Source: Spirosoma fluviale
GTDB taxonomy: Bacteria; Bacteroidota; Bacteroidia; Cytophagales; Spirosomataceae
Length of the DNA stretch: 64,000 nt
NCBI RefSeq assembly: GCF_900230225.1
Contig: NZ_OCNH01000001.1
Location: forward strand, 868,001 to 932,000
Direction of reading: 5' to 3'
The translations under genes were made by a program, and so were the position numbers. Shown piece by piece: positions 39,564-48,505 of the stretch; the first letter of the stretch is position 1; each line of letters begins with the position of its first letter. The notes beneath the pieces are model-generated. The model made no database searches and had not been told where the DNA came from. It saw only the letters and a list, made by a program, of their open reading frames with translations.

Positions 39564-39589
39564 AAAAATTTAGACTACCCTAAATTTTT
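39564..39589. promoter_or_regulatory. Candidate DtxR/MntR operator
   Basis: Perfect palindrome with 10-nt arms AAAAATTTAG and CTAAATTTTT and a 6-nt centre. The inner TTTAG-N6-CTAAA resembles the TTAGG/CCTAA half-sites of DtxR-type operators. It lies between the divergent transporter and repressor genes and overlaps the -33 region of the repressor promoter. Confidence 0.55.
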
Positions 39590-39609
39590 AGAAAGTTTAA
39601 CATAAAAAC

Positions 39610-39624
39610 TACCTTTGTAGGTAA
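39610..39624 (+). promoter_or_regulatory. -7 box TACCTTTG of the repressor gene, within a small palindrome
   Basis: TACCTTTG (39610-39617) fits the Bacteroidota -7 consensus TAnnTTTG exactly. It is also the left half of TACCT-TTGT-AGGTA, a second palindrome. Repressor binding here would block its own promoter. Confidence 0.5.
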
Positions 39625-39671
39625 ACTGTTTTCGTTTATTCCACCGTTGTGGGTAAGCAGCCGTCTTGTTC

Positions 39672-40325
39672 ATGCACTCATTCACTGAAGAAAATTACCT
39701 GAAGACCATCTATTACCTGGCTAACCGTCGGCAGGGAGAAGTCAGCACGAATGCCCTGGCAGAAATGACAGCGACGAAAGCAGCCTCGGTGACAGATATG
39801 TTGCGTAAACTGGCTGATAAACAGTTAATCCATTATAAAAAATACCAGGGCGTACGGTTAACGGACGAAGGCGAACGGCTGGCGTTGCAGATTATCCGTC
39901 GGCATCGTCTTTGGGAAGTTTTTCTGGTTCAGAAGCTTGGTTTCGGCTGGGATGAAGTCCACGAAATAGCCGAGGAGTTGGAGCATATTCGATCAGAAGA
40001 ACTGGTAACCCGTTTAGATACATATCTGGGCTATCCGCAGTTTGATCCGCACGGCGATCCGATTCCAACTCCTGCCGGAAAGATGCCCGAAACCGGCTAT
40101 CGAAAACTATCGGAAGTGGAGGCCGGGGAGGGGGTATGCCTAATGGCTGTTCTTGAACACTCTACCGAGTTTCTTAAACACCTCGATCATTCGCAGTTAA
40201 CACTTGGCTGTGTGGTAACGGTCAATGAAATCAACGCCTTCGATAAATCGGTGCTGGTGCAAATTGCAAGCGGTCGCTCCGTATTTATCAGCCACGAGGT
40301 AGCCCGAAATTTATTAGTGAATTAA
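39672..40325 (+). CDS. DtxR/MntR family metal-dependent transcription repressor
   Basis: A 217-residue protein: N-terminal winged helix (MHSFTEENYLKTIYYL, SVTDMLRKLADKQLIHY), dimerisation and metal domain (EELEHIRSEELV, YPQFDPHGDPIP) and an SH3/FeoA-like C-terminal domain. With Mn2+ or Fe2+ bound it should repress the divergent Nramp gene. The metal-site residue before PHG is Asp, not Cys as in DtxR/IdeR, which may favour Mn2+, by inference. ATG 39672 is used; a TTG two codons upstream is less likely. Confidence 0.92.
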   Translation: MHSFTEENYLKTIYYLANRRQGEVSTNALAEMTATKAASVTDMLRKLADKQLIHYKKYQGVRLTDEGERLALQIIRRHRLWEVFLVQKLGFGWDEVHEIAEELEHIRSEELVTRLDTYLGYPQFDPHGDPIPTPAGKMPETGYRKLSEVEAGEGVCLMAVLEHSTEFLKHLDHSQLTLGCVVTVNEINAFDKSVLVQIASGRSVFISHEVARNLLVN

Positions 40326-40370
40326 GCGAGTGGTAGCACTTACGAACTTATTTGACTTACCAACTTTTTT

Positions 40371-41447
40371 ATGAAACTCTTAGACGCCTATATTCTCAAG
40401 CGCTTTCTGCAAACCTACATCTTTGTGGTGATGGTGATTGTGCTTGTGGTGGTTATGATTGACTACACCGAAAAGGTGGATAATTTTCATAAAACCCATG
40501 CTCCGGGCAATGAAATCCTGTTCAATTACTACCTCAATTTCATTCCCTACTGGGCCAATTACATCAGTCCGCTGATGGTGTTCATTGCCACTGTTTTTCT
40601 AACCTCCCGGCTGGCGGCCCGCACCGAAATCATTGCCATCCTGAGTAGTGGCGTTAGTTTTGTCAGGCTGTTGTTACCCTATGTTTTAGGCGCTACCGTA
40701 CTGGCCGTGGCCACCTATTTCATGGTGAACTACGTAATTCCCAAGGCAAATAAAACCCGCATTGCCTTTGAGATAAAATACATCAACGATGCCTATAACT
40801 ACTCGGGACGGAATGTTCACCTGAAGATTGCGCCCAATACCTATGCGTATCTGGAGAGTTATAACAACCAGACTAATACGGGATATAAGTTTACCATGGA
40901 ACGGGTAGAGGGCAATCAACTCAAGCAGAAACTCTCCGCCGACCATATTGAGTGGGATGCTAAAAAGAAAAAATGGACGGTGTATGACTATAAAATACGC
41001 ACCATTAATGGGCTACAGGAAACCCTTACCCCTGGTGCCCGCATTGATACCACACTCAACCTGAAACCGGACGATTTTAGCTCGGATTTCAACCTGTACG
41101 AAACCCTGACCCGTCCGGAGTTAAATGACCACATCGAGTTACTGCAAAGCCGGGGGGCCGATGGCGTGGAAACGTATCTGCTTGAGAAATACAGCCGGGA
41201 TACCCGTCCTTTCGCCATCATCATCCTGACGGTCATTGGGGTAATCATGTCGGCTCGGAAAAGTCGGCGGGGGGTAGGCTGGCAGGTGGCGCTGGGGTTC
41301 TTCCTGGCCTTTACGTACCTGCTGTTCTTTATGCTGGCGAAGGGCATCGCTGAGTCCGGGAATCTGAATCCGATAGTGGCGGTCTGGCTGCCAAACGCTA
41401 TTTTTGCGGCTATCGGCGTATTGCTGTATAATACGATTCCAAGGTAA
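40371..41447 (+). CDS. LptF/LptG-type permease (YjgP/YjgQ family)
   Basis: A 358-residue inner-membrane protein with helices at both ends (three N-terminal, three C-terminal) and a periplasmic domain (about 120-265) in between, the plan of LptF and LptG. These form the membrane part of the lipopolysaccharide exporter with LptB. The N-terminus LDAYILKRFLQTYIFV is typical. It starts 45 bp after the repressor. Which of the two paralogues it is cannot be decided here. Confidence 0.92.
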   Translation: MKLLDAYILKRFLQTYIFVVMVIVLVVVMIDYTEKVDNFHKTHAPGNEILFNYYLNFIPYWANYISPLMVFIATVFLTSRLAARTEIIAILSSGVSFVRLLLPYVLGATVLAVATYFMVNYVIPKANKTRIAFEIKYINDAYNYSGRNVHLKIAPNTYAYLESYNNQTNTGYKFTMERVEGNQLKQKLSADHIEWDAKKKKWTVYDYKIRTINGLQETLTPGARIDTTLNLKPDDFSSDFNLYETLTRPELNDHIELLQSRGADGVETYLLEKYSRDTRPFAIIILTVIGVIMSARKSRRGVGWQVALGFFLAFTYLLFFMLAKGIAESGNLNPIVAVWLPNAIFAAIGVLLYNTIPR

Positions 41448-41533
41448 TAGGAGTGAAGAGCGGAGACTGAGGAGCCTTTAGTTTGCTTTCTGCCGAATGG
41501 CTTCTCCGTCCCCGCTCATCGTTCCTCAATCCT

Positions 41534-42478
41534 ATGCAAAAAAAAGCTTCATTAACAGATTATTTCCAACTCCATTTCATTGTGCTGATCTGGGGATTCA
41601 CCGCCATTCTGGGTAAACTGCTGGTACCGCTCGACTCGTCGGCGGTTGTTTTGTTTCGGACGTTGCTGGCCGTTCTTGGCATGAGTGTTGTACTGTTCGT
41701 TCGGCGGCAATCCATCCAGGTTTCGTCGACGGATCGCTGGCGGTTACTCGCAACCGGTTGTCTGATTGGTTTGCACTGGGTGTTGTTTTTTCTGGCCGCC
41801 CGGCTGTCTAATGTATCTGTGTGTCTGGCGGGTATGGCAACGAGTTCGCTTTGGGCGAGTGTGCTGGAGCCCTTACTACTGCGTCGGCGGGTTCGTTTGG
41901 TTGAGGTTGCGTTAGGGGCTGTTGTCATGGCCGGTCTGTACCTGATTTTCCGATTTGAGTTCGATAAGGTAATTGGGTTGGCGGTGGCCGTTAGTTCGGC
42001 TATGCTATCCTCACTGTTCACAATTATCAACAGCCGGTTCACGCATAAGTATGATGCGCTGGTAATTTCTTTTTACGAAATGGCGGGTGCTCTGTTCAGT
42101 GCTGTCGTACTATGGCTGGCGGTGCAGCAATTCGATGGGTCGGTAGGCAGTGGGGTTCAATATATACCCCAAATGCCCATGCAGTGGCTTTGGCTGCTGG
42201 TGCTGTCGTTGGTATGTACGGTGTACGCCTATACCGTTGGGGTTAGCCTGTTGCGTAAGTTTTCGCCCTATCTGGCCATATTAACAGTAAATTTGGAGCC
42301 GGTATATGGTATTTTACTGGCCGTTCTGATCTTTGGTGATACCGAACACATGACGTCAGGATTTTATATTGGTACGCTGGTCATTTTGCTGGCCGTGTTG
42401 ACGTATCCGTTCTTCAACCGTCAAAAGCCTGCAACCACAACGCCCACCGGGGGCGATCTGGAAATTGACCTACATTAA
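41534..42478 (+). CDS. EamA/DMT-superfamily transporter
   Basis: A 314-residue protein with ten membrane helices in two similar halves, the EamA layout of the drug/metabolite transporter superfamily. It begins MQKKASLTDYFQLHFIVLIW. The substrate is unknown. ATG 41534 is chosen; an upstream TTG at 41483 would add a hydrophilic stretch that is not expected. Confidence 0.88.
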   Translation: MQKKASLTDYFQLHFIVLIWGFTAILGKLLVPLDSSAVVLFRTLLAVLGMSVVLFVRRQSIQVSSTDRWRLLATGCLIGLHWVLFFLAARLSNVSVCLAGMATSSLWASVLEPLLLRRRVRLVEVALGAVVMAGLYLIFRFEFDKVIGLAVAVSSAMLSSLFTIINSRFTHKYDALVISFYEMAGALFSAVVLWLAVQQFDGSVGSGVQYIPQMPMQWLWLLVLSLVCTVYAYTVGVSLLRKFSPYLAILTVNLEPVYGILLAVLIFGDTEHMTSGFYIGTLVILLAVLTYPFFNRQKPATTTPTGGDLEIDLH

Positions 42479-42534
42479 AACAGAAGGCAGAAAACTGGAG
42501 TCGTTAACTTGAGTATGCCTGCGAATACTACTAC

Positions 42535-43965
42535 ATGAAACATCCGCTTATTGACCGGTTGGCGACCGTAATCGTTATTCTCTTATTTCTGGTGGCTTAC
42601 CTGCCGTTGGTATTACTTTCGTTCCACAACCACCCATCAGCCGCCGATGATTACTGTTTTGCCGATACGGCGTTAAAATATGGTTTCTGGCAGGCACAGA
42701 AATTCTATTATGACGGGTGGACAGGGCGTTATTTTTCCAATATGCTGGTTCACGGCAGTCCGCTTGTCTGGGGCTGGTATGATGGGTATCGGTTCATCCC
42801 CGCCTTGATGGCTACGGCTTTGGTAGGAGCCATTTACGCATTGGTCAGTGAATTACTGCGGACTGAGTCGCTGATAAACAGAGTGACAGCCACTTGTCTG
42901 CTCTTCTTTTTGGTGGTGTTATCCCTTCAAAGCACAGTTGAGGCATTTTTCTGGACAGCTGCGATTGCTACCTATACGGTTCCTACCATCCTGACGATCT
43001 ACCTGATCGCTGTCCTTATAGGATACAATAGATTGCCGAATGGCCCCATAAAATGGCTCACCACCGTATGGGCCAGCTTTTTGGTATTTGCCATCATTGG
43101 CTCCGGCGAAACAAATCTGGTATTGCTGATTTTACTGTTATTGGCCATTACGGGCTATCGGTTGGTGTTTCTTCGAAAGGTCGATCCACTCATGATGTGG
43201 CTGGTGCTGGTATCCTTTGTGTCGGCCTGGGTATTATTCCAGGCACCGGGGAATGCCATTCGCATGGGAAGCAATGAGGCTAAAGCCGGTGAACTGTTCC
43301 CGTCAATTGCCCGGTCATTTAGCTGGTTAGCCCGTTCAATAGCGTTTTGGCTGCTGAAAACGCCCATTCTGCCGTTTACACTCCTGTTTGTTACCCTGGC
43401 CAGGCGGGCAACCCGGCAGGGAAGTCCGGTTCGCGATTTATTCATGGTTCCGGCGGGATTGCTAACCGTCGTATATCTGGGCTTACTAGCGGCTATGATT
43501 TTCCCCTCTTATTACGGGCTGGGCATTGCTCCCTATGCGCGAACGATGAATATCCTGTTCGTATTCTTTGTACTTGGCTGGTTTTATGTCGCAACGGTGT
43601 GGGTGGGCTGGCTCGACCGGCGGGGGCGTAGCCTCACAATCGCTCAGAAATGGCCCGCCCCCGTGTGGTTCCTGACGGGCATCTGGCTGATTGGAAGCGT
43701 AGGAGCCAGCAGCGCCGTTAACCAGTTGTATGCCGATTGGCTAAGTGGCCGGGCCGCTACGTACGACCGCGAAATGACCGAGCGGCATCAGCAATTACTG
43801 ACCTCGGCCGATACGGTTCGGCTCCGGCCCATCAGTGTGTATCCTCCCAGTTTGTTTGTGGAGGACGTTAAGCCCGACCGTACGCATTGGTGGAATCGTT
43901 GCCAATCGGGCTATTACGGCCATAAGGCACTTGTCCTTGACTCCACTCTAACTGCCAATCGCTAA
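42535..43965 (+). CDS. Polytopic membrane protein, GT-C-like (DUF6056-like pattern)
   Basis: A 476-residue protein with about ten to eleven membrane helices. The first outer loop contains HPSAADDYCFAD and WTGRYFSN, a pattern I associate with DUF6056-type proteins; acidic residues there could be catalytic as in GT-C enzymes. The gene is followed at 7 bp by a GT2 gene, so a lipid-carrier glycosyl donor system is likely. It resembles the plan of 31811 plus 33713, without obvious sequence similarity. Confidence 0.75.
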   Translation: MKHPLIDRLATVIVILLFLVAYLPLVLLSFHNHPSAADDYCFADTALKYGFWQAQKFYYDGWTGRYFSNMLVHGSPLVWGWYDGYRFIPALMATALVGAIYALVSELLRTESLINRVTATCLLFFLVVLSLQSTVEAFFWTAAIATYTVPTILTIYLIAVLIGYNRLPNGPIKWLTTVWASFLVFAIIGSGETNLVLLILLLLAITGYRLVFLRKVDPLMMWLVLVSFVSAWVLFQAPGNAIRMGSNEAKAGELFPSIARSFSWLARSIAFWLLKTPILPFTLLFVTLARRATRQGSPVRDLFMVPAGLLTVVYLGLLAAMIFPSYYGLGIAPYARTMNILFVFFVLGWFYVATVWVGWLDRRGRSLTIAQKWPAPVWFLTGIWLIGSVGASSAVNQLYADWLSGRAATYDREMTERHQQLLTSADTVRLRPISVYPPSLFVEDVKPDRTHWWNRCQSGYYGHKALVLDSTLTANR

Positions 43966-43972
43966 AGGTTTT

Positions 43973-44707
43973 ATGTCGTCTGTCTGTATTATTGTCCCCT
44001 GTTATAACGAAGCTACCCGGTTGCCGGTCGATGCGTTTCTTTCGTATGTACAGCAGACAGAAAATGTGAACTTTTGCTTTGTCGACGACGGCAGTACCGA
44101 TGCTACCCAGACCGTACTGACCGCGATGAAGGCCCGGTATCCTGACTGCATCGATGCGTTAATTCTTCCTCAAAATCAGGGGAAAGCGGGGGCTGTGCGG
44201 GCTGGTATGTTGCATTGTGCCAGCCAGTCGTTCGATTACCTGGGCTTTCTGGATGCCGATCTGGCCACACCCTTAACGGCCATTACCGACCTGGCTGCCG
44301 TGCTGGATGCCAACCGGGCGCTGGATATGGTGATGGGGTCACGCATAAAATTTCTGGGTGTAGATATCCGTCGAGACCCGTTTCGGCATTATGTTGGCCG
44401 CGTTATTGCTACAATCATCAGTAATATTCTAAGGCTACCCGTTTACGACTCGCAGTGCGGAGCCAAATTATTCCGGCGCGCTACCGTGACTGGATTGTTT
44501 GAGGAGTCATTTATCAGTCCCTGGCTCTTTGACGTTGAACTACTGGCCCGGCTCATCCGGAAACATGGCCGCCCCGAGGTACTGGCGCATGTAGCCGAGT
44601 ATCCGCTGCGCCAATGGATTGAGCAGAGTGATTCGCGAATTAGTTCAGGCTATGTTTTCAAGATGTGGTACGAGCTGTTTAGAATCTACCAGACGTATCG
44701 AACGTAA
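43973..44707 (+). CDS. Family 2 glycosyltransferase
   Basis: A 244-residue GT2 enzyme with VPCYNEATRLP, DDGSTDAT and a DADLATP metal motif. The later PVYDSQCGAKLF is typical of polyprenyl-phosphate glucosyl/mannosyltransferases of the DPG-synthase group. No membrane helix is seen. It begins 7 bp after the polytopic gene, so the two are co-translated. The gene after it has its own promoter. Confidence 0.9.
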   Translation: MSSVCIIVPCYNEATRLPVDAFLSYVQQTENVNFCFVDDGSTDATQTVLTAMKARYPDCIDALILPQNQGKAGAVRAGMLHCASQSFDYLGFLDADLATPLTAITDLAAVLDANRALDMVMGSRIKFLGVDIRRDPFRHYVGRVIATIISNILRLPVYDSQCGAKLFRRATVTGLFEESFISPWLFDVELLARLIRKHGRPEVLAHVAEYPLRQWIEQSDSRISSGYVFKMWYELFRIYQTYRT

Positions 44708-44793
44708 CCCGTTTCGAAGGCTAGACAGTCAATTTGTCGATGTCACTGGTGGGCTGTAAGATAGACGTTGGCGGGTTTTCGTACGAAAAGGTT

Positions 44794-44801
44794 TACTTTT
44801 G
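44794..44801 (+). promoter_or_regulatory. Bacteroidota -7 box TACTTTTG upstream of the GT2 gene
   Basis: TACTTTTG matches TAnnTTTG exactly; a TTG at 44768-44770 lies 23 bp upstream as a loose -33 element. Transcription would start near 44808. This rules out the TTG at 44768 as the start codon of the following gene and favours TTG 44834 or 44837. Confidence 0.45.
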
Positions 44802-44836
44802 CCCAGTTTGACACTGTTCCAACTTTATTTGTTTTG

Positions 44837-45826
44837 TTGAATCCGCAGATTTCTATTGTTGCTCCATTGTACAACGAAACCGAGTCGTTTCCGCGTCTTG
44901 TCGAACGGCTGAATGCCGTAATGGATACATCTCCCCGTACAATTGAAGTGGTATTGATTGATGATGGGAGCCGCGATAATACGGCTGTTTTGATGCAACA
45001 ACTTGCCCTGACCGACAGCCGGTATCACTGTGTTTTTTTATCGAGAAATTACGGCCATCAGATTGCCCTGTCGGCAGGTATTGCTGCTGCCTGCGCCACC
45101 GAAGCCCTGTTTATCATAGACGGCGATTTACAGGACCCCCCCGAACTGCTCAACGAATTTTTTGAGAAGTACCAGGAGGGCTATGATGTTGTTTACGCAG
45201 TGCGGAAAAAACGCAAAGAGAGCTGGTTCAAACGAATGGCCTATGCGTCGTTCTATCGGCTGGTTCGGTCGATTTCGTACGTCGACATGCCGCTGGATAG
45301 TGGTGATTTTTCGCTGATCAGCCGCCGGGTGGCCGATGTGCTGAACCAAATGCCGGAAGAAAGCCGGTTTATCCGGGGCATGCGCAGCTGGATCGGGTTC
45401 CGGCAGATCGGTATCGAATACGAACGGGATGCGCGATTGGCTGGTGAGTCGAAATATTCATTCAGCATGTTGAAAGGACTGGCCTACAATGGCATCTTCA
45501 ATTTCAGCGAATTTCCCGTTAAGATTATTACCCGCCTGGGTATGTTCACCATCGGGATTGCCGTCATCTACCTGATCCAGACGCTGATTAAACGATTTAT
45601 TTATCATGACGTACCACAGGGATTTACGGCCCTGTTGTTTGTCATTGTACTCTTTAGTGGCGTACAACTCATTGCACTGGGGTTGATTGGCGAATACGTG
45701 TTACGCATATTCTTTCAGTCAAAAGGTCGACCACTTTATGTGGTCAGGGACGTAATCCGGGAGAAGCAGCGTCAACCGTTGCCCGGTCTGTACTCGGCCA
45801 ATTCGTCGGCCACAGCGCCCCAGTAG
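44837..45826 (+). CDS. Family 2 glycosyltransferase with two C-terminal helices (GtrB/DPMS-like)
   Basis: About 329 residues. The GT-A domain has SIVAPLYNETESF, DDGSRDNT and the DGDLQDPPE metal motif, then QIALSAGIAAAC. Two hydrophobic helices close the protein (about 230-255 and 265-290), as in GtrB and related undecaprenyl-phosphate glucosyltransferases. No ATG is available; TTG at 44837 (LNPQISIVAP) is the best start given the -7 box at 44794, although TTG 44834 is equally possible. It is the second of three GT2 genes in a row. Confidence 0.88.
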   Translation: MNPQISIVAPLYNETESFPRLVERLNAVMDTSPRTIEVVLIDDGSRDNTAVLMQQLALTDSRYHCVFLSRNYGHQIALSAGIAAACATEALFIIDGDLQDPPELLNEFFEKYQEGYDVVYAVRKKRKESWFKRMAYASFYRLVRSISYVDMPLDSGDFSLISRRVADVLNQMPEESRFIRGMRSWIGFRQIGIEYERDARLAGESKYSFSMLKGLAYNGIFNFSEFPVKIITRLGMFTIGIAVIYLIQTLIKRFIYHDVPQGFTALLFVIVLFSGVQLIALGLIGEYVLRIFFQSKGRPLYVVRDVIREKQRQPLPGLYSANSSATAPQ

Positions 45827-45870
45827 CTTTTTTTGTAAATCATTTATCATTGTTGTGAACCCTGATAACA

Positions 45871-46839
45871 TTGGATAAAACGCTAGCCAGCTATCCCGAC
45901 CGCATCAATGTCGTCATTCCGCTCTTTAATGACTGGCAGGCGCTCGGACTTTTATTAGAGCGTATTCAGGCGGTAAACGAGGATACGTTAGTTCGCCGAT
46001 TGGACTTTCTTATTGTGGACGATTGCTCCTCGGCAAATTACGAAACCTTACCCACCGGTATTGGGCAGTCGCTGTCAATTCTTCGATTATTCCGGAATGT
46101 CGGCCACCAGAAAGCCATAGCCCTTGGTCTTTCGCATCTGGCGTCCTTACCCGAGCAGTACCCAACGATTGTCATGGACTCCGACGGTGAAGACCGGCCT
46201 GAGGATATTCCGGAGCTGATAAAAACCGGCGTGGGCAACCCCAACCGGATTGTCTTTGCGCACCGGGCCAAACGACACGAAAGTCTCGTCTTTCGCCTGT
46301 TCTACGAAGTTTATAAACGAGTCTTTCAACTGCTTACCGGAAAAGTCATTACGTTTGGTAACTTCAGTCTGGTGCCTGCCCAGCAGTTGCGCAAGCTGAC
46401 GCATGTTTCCGAAATCTGGAACAACTACCCTGGTGGCGTTATCCGTTCCCGCTTACCCTATACCGCCGTACCGCTGGAGCGGGGACGTAGGCTGGCGGGC
46501 GAATCCAAGATGAATTTTGTTTCGCTGGTGCTGCATGGCCTGAGTGCAGTTTCGGTCCTCATGGATACCACCGCCGTACGCCTGGCGTTGTTTTGCGTTA
46601 TTATGGTGGTGATATCTATATCCGGTATCGGTATGGTAGTTGCCCTGCGGTTGTTTACCGATACAGCCGTGCCGGGCTGGGCCAATTATTTAGTGTTCTC
46701 TTTCCTGATCGTTATCTTACAGGCCTTCCTGATCTCGCTGTTGCTGGTCTTCATTGTTCTGTCTTACCGTACGCAGCCCCAGTTCATCCCGGCGCGCCAG
46801 TTTCAGGATTTTGTCGAGAAGGTCGAGAAGGTATATTAA
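45871..46839 (+). CDS. Family 2 glycosyltransferase with C-terminal helices
   Basis: A 322-residue protein with GT-A motifs NVVIPLFNDW, DDCSSAN and DSDGEDRPED (an extended acidic metal motif), then two helices (about 235-260 and 270-300). It is like the preceding gene in plan but with a different nucleotide-binding region. It starts with TTG 45871; an in-frame stop lies just upstream and the first ATG would lose the domain start. The last gene of the run, an MBOAT acyltransferase, follows at 48 bp. Confidence 0.86.
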   Translation: MDKTLASYPDRINVVIPLFNDWQALGLLLERIQAVNEDTLVRRLDFLIVDDCSSANYETLPTGIGQSLSILRLFRNVGHQKAIALGLSHLASLPEQYPTIVMDSDGEDRPEDIPELIKTGVGNPNRIVFAHRAKRHESLVFRLFYEVYKRVFQLLTGKVITFGNFSLVPAQQLRKLTHVSEIWNNYPGGVIRSRLPYTAVPLERGRRLAGESKMNFVSLVLHGLSAVSVLMDTTAVRLALFCVIMVVISISGIGMVVALRLFTDTAVPGWANYLVFSFLIVILQAFLISLLLVFIVLSYRTQPQFIPARQFQDFVEKVEKVY

Positions 46840-46887
46840 CGGAGTTGGCGAGATGCTAGAGCGTCTTGCCGACTTACTCATCAACCA

Positions 46888-48420
46888 ATGCTTTTTAATT
46901 CACTACAGTTTTTACTTTTTTTTACGGTTGTTACCCTCGGTTACTTTAGTTTGAAGTGGCAGGGGCGATGGATCTTGTTATTGGTAGCCAGTTGCTACTT
47001 CTACATGGTTTTTCAGCCTGCTTATATCCTGATTCTCTTTCTCACCATTGTGATTGATTACGTTGCGGGAATCTGGATTGAGCGATCGAGGGGTAAGTCA
47101 CGACGCTGGCTGCTGATTCTGTCGCTTATTTCGAACCTTGGCATTCTGGCCTTCTTTAAATACCTCGGCTTTTTTACCGAAAATATTTCCCTGCTGTTCG
47201 AGAAGTTGAGTATGCCCGGCGTTGCCGAATCGGTGACGGAACTGGTAAACCGGGTGTTCGTGAAAGTCCTGCATGTATTTGGACAGAGCGGTATTTCGTC
47301 TTACAAAGACAACATGAGCATACTGCCCATCGGACTGTCGTTTCACACGTTTCAGGCCATGAGTTACACCATTGAAGTGTACCGGGGCAACCAGAAAGCC
47401 GAGAAACACTTTGGCATCTACGCCTTGTATGTCATGTTTTACCCGCAACTGGTAGCGGGACCCATCGAACGGCCGCAGAATGTGCTCTGGCAGTTTCACG
47501 ATTACTTCAAATACGATGTCGAGAAGGTGAAAGCGGGTCTGATGCAAATGGCGTTCGGGCTTTTCAAGAAACTCGTCATTGCGGATCGACTGGCCATGCT
47601 CGTCGATCACGCCTATGCCAATCCGGCGCAGCAGAATGGGTTGACGCTACTGATTGCCACCTTCTTTTATACGTTCCAGATTTACTGCGATTTTTCGGGG
47701 TATTCCGACGTGGCCATTGGGGCTGCCCGGGTTATGGGGTTTACCCTGATGGACAACTTTCGAACGCCGTACATCGCTCAGTCGATCTCTGAGTTCTGGC
47801 GTCGGTGGCATATTTCGCTGTCGACCTGGTTTCGCGATTACCTGTACATACCACTGGGCGGAAACCGGAAAGGGGAGTTTCGGCAGTATCTCAACATGCT
47901 CATCGTCTTTTTGGCCAGTGGGCTCTGGCACGGCCCCAACTGGACGTATGTGATTTGGGGCGGACTGAACGGTCTTTACCAGATTCTGGCCGTTTTGCGG
48001 GATAAGCTACTGGCAAGAATGGGCTTTTCGAGTACGCCACCAAGTCTGGTCACCTCGCCGGTAAATGATAAACAGAGTCGCAAATCGCCCGTACGGGTAG
48101 TAGTCAACGTGTTGATTACGTTCACGCTGATCATGTTAACGTGGGTGTTTTTCCGGGCACGCAGCCTGGCCGACGCCTTCCTGATCCTGAAACGGATACC
48201 AACGGCATCGCTGGGGGATACCATCAATAGTCCGCTAAATTCGGTAGAGATGTGGTTCAGCCTGTTCCTGATCGTGTTCCTTTTGCTGAAAGAGCAATTT
48301 TACCTCACCATCCCGACTCGTAACACGATCCGCTTTGCTGTGCTGTTTGGCCTGATTTCGTTCGTCACCTATCTATTTGGGGTATTTTCCTCCAACCAGT
48401 TTATTTACTTTCAGTTTTAA
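46888..48420 (+). CDS. MBOAT family O-acyltransferase (AlgI-like)
   Basis: A 510-residue polytopic protein (about 11 helices). Signatures are PIGLSFHTFQAMSY, FYPQLVAGPIERP, SEFWRRWHISLSTWFRDYLY and the catalytic His in SGLWHGPNW. MBOAT proteins of this group move acetyl groups across the membrane to polysaccharides or peptidoglycan, normally with an SGNH-type partner such as AlgX or DltD. No partner is seen in the window. With the GT2 genes upstream, acetylation of a surface glycan is the likely role. Confidence 0.93.
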   Translation: MLFNSLQFLLFFTVVTLGYFSLKWQGRWILLLVASCYFYMVFQPAYILILFLTIVIDYVAGIWIERSRGKSRRWLLILSLISNLGILAFFKYLGFFTENISLLFEKLSMPGVAESVTELVNRVFVKVLHVFGQSGISSYKDNMSILPIGLSFHTFQAMSYTIEVYRGNQKAEKHFGIYALYVMFYPQLVAGPIERPQNVLWQFHDYFKYDVEKVKAGLMQMAFGLFKKLVIADRLAMLVDHAYANPAQQNGLTLLIATFFYTFQIYCDFSGYSDVAIGAARVMGFTLMDNFRTPYIAQSISEFWRRWHISLSTWFRDYLYIPLGGNRKGEFRQYLNMLIVFLASGLWHGPNWTYVIWGGLNGLYQILAVLRDKLLARMGFSSTPPSLVTSPVNDKQSRKSPVRVVVNVLITFTLIMLTWVFFRARSLADAFLILKRIPTASLGDTINSPLNSVEMWFSLFLIVFLLLKEQFYLTIPTRNTIRFAVLFGLISFVTYLFGVFSSNQFIYFQF

Positions 48421-48430
48421 CGTCTTTATA

Positions 48431-48499
48431 TACCGGAAACGGGGTGATTTAAACGCCATATCTTTAATATATGGCGTTTAAATCACCCCGTTTCCGGTA
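48431..48499. terminator. Bidirectional terminator between convergent genes
   Basis: Perfect 31-nt arms (48431-48461 and 48469-48499) with a 7-nt loop. The arms contain CCGGAAACGGGGTGATTTAA. It lies 10 bp after the MBOAT gene and 6 bp before the stop codon of the outer membrane factor gene. Confidence 0.92.
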
Positions 48500-48505
48500 C
48501 TCCCT

